The notes beneath the pieces were generated by a model, which was given only the letters and a program-made list of their open reading frames with translations, searched no databases and was not told where the DNA came from. A stretch of 64,000 bases of DNA from Streptomyces sp. YIM 130001 (lineage in GTDB: Bacteria > Actinomycetota > Actinomycetes > Streptomycetales > Streptomycetaceae): NCBI RefSeq assembly GCF_003574445.1, contig NZ_KZ984563.1, forward strand, positions 124,001 to 188,000, in the 5' to 3' direction. Positions within the stretch are counted from its first letter, which is position 1. Each line of letters starts with the position of its first letter. Shown in pieces: positions 56,806-64,000 of this stretch. The translations under genes were made by a program, and so were the position numbers.

Positions 56806-58422
56806 ATGCGCGTCATGGCACAGATCGCGATGGTCATGAACCTCGACAAGTGCATCGGGTGCCACACCTGCTCGGTGACCTGCAAGCAGGCATGGACCAA
56901 CCGCACCGGCATGGAGTACGTCTGGTTCAACAACGTGGAGACCCGCCCGGGTCAGGGCTATCCACGCCGCTACGAGGACCAGGAGCAGTGGAAGGGCGGC
57001 TGGACCCTCAACAAGCGCGGCGCCCTGAAACTCAAGAACGGCGGACGCTTCAAGAAGCTCGCCGGCATCTTCTCCAACCCGAAGCTGCCCGAGATCAAGG
57101 ACTACTACGAGCCCTGGACGTACGAGTACAAGAACCTCACCGACGCCCCGCTCGGTGACGACTACCCGGTGGCCGAGCCGCGTTCGCTGATCAGCGGCAA
57201 GCCCATGAAGATCGAGTGGTCGTCGAACTGGGACGACAACCTGGGCGGCGCCACCGAGCACGGCGACCAGGACCCGATGGTGGAGAAGACCCGCCAACAG
57301 GCCGCGGACAAAGTGAAGTTCGCCTTCGAGCAGACCTTCATGTTCTATCTGCCGCGGATCTGCGAGCACTGCCTGAACCCGTCGTGCGTGGCGTCCTGCC
57401 CGTCGGGCGCGATGTACAAGCGCAGCGAGGACGGCATCGTCCTGGTCGACCAGGACCAGTGCCGCGGCTGGCGGATGTGCGTCACCGGATGCCCGTACAA
57501 GAAGGTCTACTTCAACCACCGCACCGGCAAGGCCGAGAAGTGCACGATGTGCTATCCGCGCGTCGAGGTCGGTCTGCCGACGGTGTGCTCGGAGACCTGC
57601 GTCGGCCGCCTGCGCTACCTCGGGGTGATCCTCTACGACGCCGACAAGGTCACCGAGGCGGCCTCCACGAAGGACGACAAGGCCCTGTACGAGGCCCAGT
57701 TGGGCGTGTTCCTCGACCCCGACGACCCCGAGGTGCGCCGCGAGGCCGAGCGGGCCGGGATCGCGCACGACTGGATCGAGGCCGCACGCCGCTCCCCGGT
57801 CCGTGCGCTGATCAGCACGTACAAGGTGGCGCTTCCGCTGCATCCGGAGTACCGGACGATGCCGATGGTCTGGTACATCCCGCCGCTGTCCCCGGTGGTC
57901 GACGCGCTCACCGATACGGGCTTCGACGGCGAGGAGGCGGGCAATCTCTTCGGCGCGATCGACACCCTGCGGATCCCGCTCGAGTACCTGGCGGAGATCT
58001 TCACGGCAGGTGATGTCGCGCCGGTCCGGTCCTCGTTGACGAAACTCGCCGCGATGCGTTCCCACATGCGGGCGGTGAACCTCGGCGAGGAACCCGATCC
58101 GGCGATCGCCGACTCGATCGGCATGGACGCCCGCACGATCGAGGAGATGTACCGGCTGCTCGCCATCGCCAAGTACGAGGACCGCTATGTGATCCCGACC
58201 GCGGCGGTCGGGGACGCACAGCGCCTGGAGGAGTCCGCGCTGCCGGACAGCTGCAGCCTCGACTTCGACGGCGGCCCCGGCATGGGCGGCGAGGGGCCGT
58301 TCGGCCAGGACTCCGGACGCAAGAACCTGCCCCTGGTGACGATCGAGAACTTCCACCGGCTGCGCGACAAGCAGACCGCCGACGACGAACCCAGCGTCGA
58401 GGAGATCAAGGAGGGCCCGTGA
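56806..58422 (+). CDS. narH: Respiratory nitrate reductase beta subunit
   Basis: This is a 538-residue iron-sulfur protein with four Cys clusters: CIGCHTCSVTC (from residue 16), CEHCLNPSCVASC, CRGWRMCVTGC (Trp in place of one Cys, the [3Fe-4S] site typical of NarH) and CTMCYPR...CSETC. It carries electrons from the NarI hemes to NarG. ATG at 56806, 20 nt after narG; MAQIAMVMNLDKC at 56815 is an alternative start. Its stop overlaps the narJ start. Confidence 0.97.
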   Translation: MRVMAQIAMVMNLDKCIGCHTCSVTCKQAWTNRTGMEYVWFNNVETRPGQGYPRRYEDQEQWKGGWTLNKRGALKLKNGGRFKKLAGIFSNPKLPEIKDYYEPWTYEYKNLTDAPLGDDYPVAEPRSLISGKPMKIEWSSNWDDNLGGATEHGDQDPMVEKTRQQAADKVKFAFEQTFMFYLPRICEHCLNPSCVASCPSGAMYKRSEDGIVLVDQDQCRGWRMCVTGCPYKKVYFNHRTGKAEKCTMCYPRVEVGLPTVCSETCVGRLRYLGVILYDADKVTEAASTKDDKALYEAQLGVFLDPDDPEVRREAERAGIAHDWIEAARRSPVRALISTYKVALPLHPEYRTMPMVWYIPPLSPVVDALTDTGFDGEEAGNLFGAIDTLRIPLEYLAEIFTAGDVAPVRSSLTKLAAMRSHMRAVNLGEEPDPAIADSIGMDARTIEEMYRLLAIAKYEDRYVIPTAAVGDAQRLEESALPDSCSLDFDGGPGMGGEGPFGQDSGRKNLPLVTIENFHRLRDKQTADDEPSVEEIKEGP

Positions 58423-59030
58423 CACGCAGAGGCACCGCCGAGGCGCACGCAGTCCTCCACCAGGCGGCGGCGCACTGCCTGACCTATCCCGACGACGCCT
58501 TCTGGTCGAACCTGCCGCTGGTACGCCGAGCAGTCCCACAACTGAGGGAGTTCACCGACTTCGCCGCCGAGGCGGGCCCCGGTAAACTGGCCGCCCACTA
58601 CGTCCGCGTCTTCGACTTCAAGAACCGGCACAGCCTGTACCTGAGCTGGTGGCGCGACGGCGACACCCGGCGCCGCGGCATGACTCTGGTGCACTTCAAG
58701 GAGGTGTACCGCGAGCACGGTCTGGAGTTCACCGGCGAGGAGCTGCCGGACTTCCTGCCGGCGGTGCTCGAGTTCACCGCGCAGGCCGGGACGGCGCTCC
58801 TCCAGGAGTACCGGCCCGGTCTCGAACTCCTGCGCCTCGCCCTGACCGACCACGGCACCCCGTACGCCGGTGTGCTCGACGCGGTGTGCTCGACCCTGCC
58901 CGGGCCCTCGCCGAAGGACCGGGCCGAGGCGCACGCACTGGCCCGGGGCGGGCCGCCCCGCGAGGACGTCGGCCTCGAACCCTTCGGCGCCGCACGCCTG
59001 TTGCCCGTACTGACCGGAGAGAATTCATGA
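58419..59030 (+). CDS. narJ: Nitrate reductase molybdenum cofactor assembly chaperone
   Basis: This 203-residue protein of the NarJ/TorD chaperone family starts at GTG 58419, overlapping narH (GTGA). HYVRVFDFKNRHSLYLSWWRDGDTRRRG is the NarJ signature region, with EELPDFLPAVLEF after it. NarJ binds apo-NarG and assists cofactor insertion and membrane docking; it is not part of the final enzyme. Confidence 0.96.
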   Translation: MTRRGTAEAHAVLHQAAAHCLTYPDDAFWSNLPLVRRAVPQLREFTDFAAEAGPGKLAAHYVRVFDFKNRHSLYLSWWRDGDTRRRGMTLVHFKEVYREHGLEFTGEELPDFLPAVLEFTAQAGTALLQEYRPGLELLRLALTDHGTPYAGVLDAVCSTLPGPSPKDRAEAHALARGGPPREDVGLEPFGAARLLPVLTGENS

Positions 59031-59752
59031 GGACGCTGCTCTGGGGCGTGCTGCCGTACGTCGCGGTGGCCCTGCTCATCGCGGGCACCGTGTGGCGCTA
59101 CCGCTACGACAAGTTCGGCTGGACCACCCGCTCCTCGCAGGTGTACGAGTCGAAGCTCCTGAACATCGCCTCGCCGATGTTCCACTACGGGATGCTCTTC
59201 GTGCTCGTCGGCCATCTGATGGGCTTGTTCATCCCGGAGTCGTGGACGGACGCGGTGCGGCTCAAGGAGCACGCGTACCACATCATCTCGCTGTACGGCG
59301 GGACGGTGGCCGGAGTCCTCGCGGTGATCGGCATCGTGATGCTGATCTACCGGCGGCGCACCAAGGCTCCGGTGTTCCGCGCCACCACGGCGAACGACAA
59401 GCTGATGTACCTGGTCCTCTTCGCGTCCCTGGTGATGGGTATGTGGGCCAAGCTCACCAACTCGACGTTCGACCACGGCTACAACTACCGCGAATCCATT
59501 GCCCCTTGGGTGCGCAGCCTGTTCACGCTGCAGCCGAAGACGGAGCTGATGGTGGGGGTGCCGCTGACGTACCAGATCCATGTGGTGCTGGCACTCGTGC
59601 TCTTCGCCCTGATCCCGTTCACGCGCCTGGTCCACATGTTCAGCGCGCCGGTCCAGTACCTCTTCCGCCCGTACGTCGTCTACCGCAGCCGCGACGAGTC
59701 CCAGCTGGGGGCGCGTCCGGACCGGCGGGGCTGGGAGCGGACGGGGTCGTGA
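59027..59752 (+). CDS. narI: Respiratory nitrate reductase gamma subunit (cytochrome b)
   Basis: This is a 241-residue membrane protein starting at ATG 59027, overlapping narJ (ATGA). Five hydrophobic segments are visible (about residues 5-22, 48-66, 86-108, 126-144, 184-205). Heme-ligand histidines are expected in PMFHYGMLFVLVGHLMG and in YQIHVVLALVLFALIPFTRLVHMF. RYRYDKFGWTTRSSQVYES is a NarI hallmark. It anchors NarGH and oxidises menaquinol. No narK transporter gene follows. Confidence 0.97.
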   Translation: MRTLLWGVLPYVAVALLIAGTVWRYRYDKFGWTTRSSQVYESKLLNIASPMFHYGMLFVLVGHLMGLFIPESWTDAVRLKEHAYHIISLYGGTVAGVLAVIGIVMLIYRRRTKAPVFRATTANDKLMYLVLFASLVMGMWAKLTNSTFDHGYNYRESIAPWVRSLFTLQPKTELMVGVPLTYQIHVVLALVLFALIPFTRLVHMFSAPVQYLFRPYVVYRSRDESQLGARPDRRGWERTGS

Positions 59753-59765
59753 CGCCCGCTGCCGT

Positions 59766-59808
59766 CGGAGGGGCTTGATACGAGGGCGCTTGTTCCAAGC
59801 CCCCGCCG
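59766..59808. terminator. Hairpin between narI and osmC (convergent)
   Basis: An inverted repeat of 11-12 bp with one bulge (59766-59777 with 59796-59808; GGGGCTTG pairs perfectly) and an 18-nt loop. It lies 13 nt after narI and 8 nt beyond the osmC stop, so it can end both transcripts. Confidence 0.65.
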
Positions 59809-59816
59809 ACGCCGCG

Positions 59817-60242
59817 TCAGCTGAGCTTCGCGGAAAGCGTGATGTCCGTACCGGAGAGTGCCTGGCTGACCGGGCAGTTCGCCTTCGCGCCCTCGGCCGC
59901 CTCGAGGAACCCGTCCTCGTCGAGCCCGGGCACGTCGCCCTCCACGCTGAGGTGGATGCCCGTGATCCCCGTGCCGGGCTGAAGGGTCACCTCTGCCTGC
60001 GTGACCAGCTTGGTGGGCGGCGTCCCCGCCTTCGTGAGGCCGGCGGACAGTGCCATCGAGAAGCAGCTGGAGTGGGCGGCGGCGATCAGTTCCTCGGGGC
60101 TGGTCTTGCCGTTCGCCTCCTCCGCGCGCGAGGGCCAGGAGACGGGGAACTGGCCGACTCCGGAGGAGTCGAGCGCGACCTTCCCCTGGCCTTCCAGGAG
60201 GTTGCCGTTCCAGACGGTGTGCGCGGTGCGCGTGGTCGCCAC
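59817..60242 (-). CDS. osmC: OsmC family peroxidase
   Basis: This is a 141-residue protein. The two catalytic cysteines are in HSSCFSMALS (about residue 61) and KANCPVSQAL (about residue 126), the spacing expected for OsmC/Ohr thiol peroxidases. TSPEELIAAAHSSC and the N-terminal TAHTVWNGNLLEGQG favour the OsmC branch. GTG at 60242 gives the family length; the longer reading to 60323 does not add family sequence. It detoxifies organic hydroperoxides. It converges with narI. Confidence 0.93.
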   Translation of the reverse strand: MATTRTAHTVWNGNLLEGQGKVALDSSGVGQFPVSWPSRAEEANGKTSPEELIAAAHSSCFSMALSAGLTKAGTPPTKLVTQAEVTLQPGTGITGIHLSVEGDVPGLDEDGFLEAAEGAKANCPVSQALSGTDITLSAKLS

Positions 60243-60339
60243 GATGCAAGCCTTTCGTTCGATGGTCGTTCGCCGGGGCGTCGGAACACCGGGCCCCGGA
60301 GCAAGCTGCGTTACGTACTCCATCCGACCACATCCGGCG

Positions 60340-62139
60340 TCAGCTCACATGGAACACCGGTCCCCGTGCGGTGAACGGCAGCCGTCCGCCACGCGGCAGC
60401 AGGTACGCGTGCTCCCTGCGGACCCGCAGGGTGTCGCAGTCCCCGTCCGTGATCACCAGGACGGGCGCACCGGGCGGGAAGTCGTCGGCCCGCAGCAACA
60501 GGTCGATGCCCGGTTGCAGCTCCGTGCCGCCGCGCCCCCGCACCCGTACGCGGTCGGCGATGCCGGTGACCGGCAGATAGCCCGCGTCGTGCGGTGCGGC
60601 GTCGCAGAACACCACCCGGGCGGCCGGGACGTCCCGGGCCGTGGCGTACGAGGCGATGGCGCCGAGGCCCTTGCCGAGCAGGGTCCGGTCCATGGATGCG
60701 GAGGTGTCGAGCACGACGCCGAAGGTGCAGCGCTGGATCTCCTCGGGCGGGAAGTACCGGCCGGCCCGCGGGATGTCCGGGGTCGCGGCCTGCCTGCGCG
60801 CGGGGCGGGCGAAGCTGCGCACCGGTTCGGGGCTCGGCACGAACTCGTCGAACCAGCGGGCGAGTTGGGCGTCCCAGGGCAGCGGGGGCTGGGTCAGGGC
60901 GCGGATCTCCTGCACCAGGCCGGCCGGCAGCGTGCCGCGTTCGCCCTGGCGGTGCAGGTCGAAGCCCTGGGTGAGGCCGCGGCGGTAGAAGGTGTCGAGG
61001 TCGACGTACTCCCCCGCCGGGCGCAGCGGTCCGCCGAGGATGTCGCCCGCGCCCTTGCCGCGCAGGGTGGCCAGGCGGCGCATACGGCGCAGGTCGCCGG
61101 CGATCCGGTCGTAGACCTCCTCGGCGGACAGGCCGGCGAGCGCCGGGTCGTGCAGCAGACCTGCGGGCATGTCTCCGACGTGCATCTCGACCAGCCAGCC
61201 GTTGATGACGTAGTCGGCCGCGACGTTGTACAGGTACGGGTCTCGGGCGCCGCAGCGGTCGCCGTGCCGCAGGGCGGCGTGCAGCATCTCGTGGGCGAGG
61301 ACGAAGCGCCATTCCTCGGCGGTGAGATTGGCGTGCGGGTTGATGTAGATCTCGCCCGCGCCGGCGTCGACGGCTGCGACGGCGATGTCGTGGGCGCGGG
61401 CGAGTTCGGGGTCGGCGACCAGTTTCATGCCGGACGCGATACCGCCGAGCAGCGGGTACGAGGAGACGAACCAGTTGAGGGCGTGCCCCCAGGGCCGGCG
61501 CGGGGCCGCCTCCGCTCCGATGGACTCGCGCAGTCCGCCTGCCACGTCCATGGCCTGCGACATGGTGCGGGTCAGGGAGTGGGCGAAGGCCAGCTGCCAG
61601 TCCTTCGGCTTGTCGAACGCCCCCCAGGGGATGAGCAGTTGGTCCTCCTCGCCGCCCCCGGTTCCGCAGTGCTCGTACTCGGGCGGGATGCCGTCGCGCC
61701 GCCAGCGCGCCGCGAGCTCCTCCTCGTCGCCGCCCGGGTATTCGGCGGGCAGGTCGTCCGGCGGCCGGCCCACCGGGAAGGTGAGCAGGAAGCGGTTGAC
61801 GACGGCGCAGCGTGCGGCGAGCTCGAAGCGGTCGGGCTGTACGCGCTCGCCGCGCGCGGCCGGCACGTGACCGAAGCCGAGGTGGATCACGCAGTGCGCC
61901 AACGCCCAGGCCCATTCGGACGGTTCGACGCGACGGGTGCGGTGCACGTGCACGGTGCCGCCGGAGTCGACGCGGGCGAGGCCGTGCATGGGTGCCTGCT
62001 TGCACTCCTTCTCCCGGCAGAAGGTGGCGCCGACAGCCGCGAGCGCCGGATTGCGGCGGAGCTTGTCGAGCCCGGCGAGGAACGCCTCGGCCGCCGGGTC
62101 GGGCCGGGCAGCGGCGCGGCGGCCACGGGTACGGCTCAC
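60340..62139 (-). CDS. DUF2201 putative metallopeptidase with C-terminal VWA-like domain
   Basis: This 599-residue cytoplasmic protein has a zinc-peptidase motif HEMLH (near residues 283-287) in LAHEMLHAALRHGD, followed by NVAADYVINGWL. The C-terminal domain has a MIDAS-like DTSASM (near residues 477-482) and ITDGDCD, as in VWA metal-ion sites. GTG at 62139 overlaps the stop of the upstream AAA ATPase (GTGA). The pairing of a MoxR-type ATPase with a VWA/peptidase protein is a recurrent chaperone-like module, but its substrate is unknown. The N-terminus FCREKECKQAP carries an unusual Cys pair. Confidence 0.9.
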   Translation of the reverse strand: MSRTRGRRAAARPDPAAEAFLAGLDKLRRNPALAAVGATFCREKECKQAPMHGLARVDSGGTVHVHRTRRVEPSEWAWALAHCVIHLGFGHVPAARGERVQPDRFELAARCAVVNRFLLTFPVGRPPDDLPAEYPGGDEEELAARWRRDGIPPEYEHCGTGGGEEDQLLIPWGAFDKPKDWQLAFAHSLTRTMSQAMDVAGGLRESIGAEAAPRRPWGHALNWFVSSYPLLGGIASGMKLVADPELARAHDIAVAAVDAGAGEIYINPHANLTAEEWRFVLAHEMLHAALRHGDRCGARDPYLYNVAADYVINGWLVEMHVGDMPAGLLHDPALAGLSAEEVYDRIAGDLRRMRRLATLRGKGAGDILGGPLRPAGEYVDLDTFYRRGLTQGFDLHRQGERGTLPAGLVQEIRALTQPPLPWDAQLARWFDEFVPSPEPVRSFARPARRQAATPDIPRAGRYFPPEEIQRCTFGVVLDTSASMDRTLLGKGLGAIASYATARDVPAARVVFCDAAPHDAGYLPVTGIADRVRVRGRGGTELQPGIDLLLRADDFPPGAPVLVITDGDCDTLRVRREHAYLLPRGGRLPFTARGPVFHVS

Positions 62140-63197
62140 CGGCGGGCCTCGACGAGGCGCGGCAGGTCGCGGGCGGCCTCCACCAGGAACCAGGCGGGCA
62201 GCACCGGCTGTCCGTCGGCGTCGTCCGCGATGACGGTCTGCGCGACCTCGACGGAGATCTCGGCCAGCTGCACGAGCAGCGACTTGGCCCGGAACGCGGT
62301 CTGCCGTCCGGCGGTGGAGACATGTTCCTTGGAGACGGGCAGCTCCTTGACCAGGCGGCCGCGGAACGCGTCGGCCAGGTAGTACAGCAGGTCCCGGTCC
62401 TCCAGGCCCCGCGGCCAGGAGGCGTCGCCCTTGATGATCGCCTCGATGCCGTAGGCGTGCCGCACGATCTTGGCGTAGCCGCAGAAGGAGACCGCGTGCG
62501 CGGGCGTGAGCGTGCCGTACGCGATGATCTTCAGGGTGTCCTCGTCGAGTGCGGGCCCGAAGGAGTGCAGGGCGTCCGACAGCATGTGCCAGGAACGCGG
62601 CGTGGAGAACGGCTCCTCGGTGCGCGGCGGCTTGGACCACAGGTGGTCGGGCCGGTCGATGAGGTAGTCGGTGATCCAGGGGTGGATGCCGTTGCCCGCG
62701 GCCCAGGTCAGCCAGTCGGTGGCGGAGGCCTCGAGGTGGATGTGGGTGAGGCGGTTGATCAGGGCGGAGGCGATGGGGCGCGCCAAGGCGTTGTCGGTGG
62801 CGCGGTTGCCTGCGCCGATCACCAGGGAGCCCTCGGGGAGTTCGTAGCCGCCGATCCTGCGGTCGAGGATCAGCGAGTAGAAGGCCTTCTGGACGTCGGG
62901 CGTCGCCGCGTTCAGTTCGTCGAGGAAGAGGCAGTACGGCTCGTCCCGGGCGATGGCCTCGGGCGGGCAGAACACCGAGCGCCCGTCCCGGATCTGCGGC
63001 ACACCGATGAGGTCCTCGGGCGCGAGCTGCGTACCGAGCAGGCTCACGCACTCGAGCCCGAGCGACTCCGCGAACGCCCGCACCAGCGACGACTTGCCGA
63101 TCCCGGGCGCTCCCCAGATGAACACCGGTCGCACAGTGGCGAGCCCGAGCAAGAGCTCGGGCACCCGGGCGGGAGTGACGGACACGGCAGCCTGCAC
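62136..63197 (-). CDS. MoxR-type AAA ATPase
   Basis: This is a 353-residue ATPase. Walker A is WGAPGIGKSS (residues 28-37) and Walker B is LFLDELN (Asp93, Glu94). The sensor segment IGAGNRATDNALARPI and PSALINRLTHI-like arginine-finger region follow. GTG at 63197 has AGGAGG 7 nt upstream, deciding against the much longer reading. It is coupled by overlap to the DUF2201/VWA gene. MoxR ATPases act with VWA partners in metal insertion or protein maturation. Confidence 0.93.
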   Translation of the reverse strand: MQAAVSVTPARVPELLLGLATVRPVFIWGAPGIGKSSLVRAFAESLGLECVSLLGTQLAPEDLIGVPQIRDGRSVFCPPEAIARDEPYCLFLDELNAATPDVQKAFYSLILDRRIGGYELPEGSLVIGAGNRATDNALARPIASALINRLTHIHLEASATDWLTWAAGNGIHPWITDYLIDRPDHLWSKPPRTEEPFSTPRSWHMLSDALHSFGPALDEDTLKIIAYGTLTPAHAVSFCGYAKIVRHAYGIEAIIKGDASWPRGLEDRDLLYYLADAFRGRLVKELPVSKEHVSTAGRQTAFRAKSLLVQLAEISVEVAQTVIADDADGQPVLPAWFLVEAARDLPRLVEARR

Positions 63198-63336
63198 GGT
63201 GGAAGCCTCCTGGTGGTCGGGAGGTTCAGTGTGAGCGCACCGGGGCCCACGACGCAGCCGATTTTCCGCGGGGCGCACGCCTGCAGCCCGTCGGACGTTC
63301 GGGACAAGGCCCGCCAGAGCCCGGCCGGGGCCACCC

Positions 63337-64000
63337 CTACCCGGCCCGAGGAGCCTCACGAAGGCCAGAATCCCCCACGGGGCCCGGATCGAGGGGCAGC
63401 AGAGGCACTTGGGGCCCCGCCCCCTCCCGCAACCACCGCCGCAACACCCCGTGAACCTGCTCCGCCCCCACCAACTCGCCACCACCCGGCACCGGTTCGG
63501 ACAGACCGGGAGGCGCGAGCAGGAACGCCCGCGACTGTTCGCCACCGAGTCCGCCGTGCGACCCGATCTGCTCCTCGAAGGCGAGTACCTCGCCATCGGC
63601 CGGATCGTACGCAGAGTTGACCATGATGTCCGCGACGTGCGGGAAGCGGTGCGTGCGGAGCACCGAGGCGGCGGCGCCGGGCCCGAAGGGCGCCAGTGGA
63701 CCCGGCGCGGCGGACGGATCGTCCGCCAGGTCGTCGAGCCGGACCTCCGCGCCGCTCGCGCCGAGCACGAGCGGGCCGTGCTCCTCGCTGTTCACCAGCA
63801 GGAAGCCGATGCCCGGATGGTTGGCCAGGGTGGTGAGCAGGGCGGGGTTCCTGCGGTCGATCTCCTCCCTGCTCAGCCGGTGGGAGACGTCAGGGAAGGA
63901 GACGAGACCGAGGTTTCCGGAGGCGAGGACGACCGGTTCGGCGCGGCGGCTCGGCCGGTGCTCGTCGCCGCCCTCCTCGACGGGCCGGTGCAGCGCCGCA
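63337..64000 (-). CDS. Alkaline-phosphatase/phosphodiesterase superfamily protein, C-terminal part (5' end off window)
   Basis: The frame is open on the minus strand from the window edge to the stop at 63337; about 220 codons are visible. EPVVLASGNLGLVSFPDVSH, LANHPGIGFLLVNSEEHGPLV and LAFEEQIGSHGGLGGEQSRAF match the C-terminal part of membrane-bound alkaline-phosphatase-superfamily proteins of actinomycetes, often fused to a phage-holin-like membrane domain. HxGGxGG-type His in GSHGGLGG would be a metal ligand. The N-terminal part cannot be seen, so membrane anchoring is inference. Confidence 0.8.
   Translation of the reverse strand, partial: AALHRPVEEGGDEHRPSRRAEPVVLASGNLGLVSFPDVSHRLSREEIDRRNPALLTTLANHPGIGFLLVNSEEHGPLVLGASGAEVRLDDLADDPSAAPGPLAPFGPGAAASVLRTHRFPHVADIMVNSAYDPADGEVLAFEEQIGSHGGLGGEQSRAFLLAPPGLSEPVPGGGELVGAEQVHGVLRRWLREGAGPQVPLLPLDPGPVGDSGLREAPRAG

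Overview
The window is about 70 percent GC or higher with strong third-position GC bias, frequent GTG starts (one TTG), GGAGG-type ribosome binding sites and dense ATGA/GTGA start-stop overlaps. With the gene families present (SCO3242-type prenyltransferase, ROK regulator with an RbsA-type sugar ABC system, NarGHJI, FdsABG-like formate dehydrogenase, DUF2201/MoxR pair) this points to a Streptomyces-like actinomycete chromosome. I saw no rRNA, tRNA, transposase, integrase or CRISPR array. About 50 protein genes are supported; the first and the last run off the window.

Layout. 1-6986 (minus): a tightly overlapped seven-gene ebo-like cluster (prenyltransferase, two TIM-barrel proteins, EboA, TatD hydrolase, EboE, phosphodiesterase-like protein) headed by a myo-inositol-phosphate-synthase homologue where other ebo clusters have the EboD sugar-phosphate cyclase. 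7105-11145 (minus): two exported sugar-active proteins (ThuA-DUF1080 lipoprotein; PQQ-type sugar dehydrogenase with PKD domain) ending in two hairpins. 11367-17648 (minus): a sugar ABC transporter (ATPase, permease, Tat-type lipoprotein) with a Gfo/Idh/MocA oxidoreductase and a TIM-barrel isomerase, then a ROK regulator at 18031-19221. 19447-21940 (minus): FCD-type GntR regulator, HEAT protein and MerR-HEAT regulator. 22123-24411: ketosynthase III and ketopantoate-reductase-like genes, divergent. 24628-30305 (plus): NAD-linked formate dehydrogenase whose alpha subunit is split in two and reordered, with FdhD. The GntR gene, the ketosynthase/reductase promoter region and the formate dehydrogenase promoter share a 13-bp operator-like sequence.

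30538-33804 (plus): secreted sialidase and a membrane-anchored propeller-like protein. 33740-35938: bile-acid:sodium-symporter-family protein divergent from a LysR regulator. 36241-43139 (plus): long-chain acyl-CoA synthetase, then a branched-chain-amino-acid-type ABC transporter in which LivH, LivM and LivF are one polypeptide; the transporter promoter carries twin TGA-N7-TCA operators. 43264-47085: aldo/keto reductase, His-rich methyltransferase, pterin dehydratase, XRE regulator and a small membrane protein. 47398-52651: an ABC exporter convergent with a two-component system, sharing a 16-bp-stem terminator. 52805-59752: small membrane protein and a complete narGHJI respiratory nitrate reductase operon. 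59817-64000 (minus): OsmC, a metallopeptidase/VWA protein with its MoxR ATPase, and the C-terminus of a phosphodiesterase-like protein.

The most unusual elements are the inositol-phosphate-synthase-headed ebo cluster, the split formate dehydrogenase with its putative GntR regulon, an interspersed-repeat-derived linker inside the NuoE-NuoF fusion, and clusters of 9-bp periodic repeats in intergenic gaps and inside a regulator gene.
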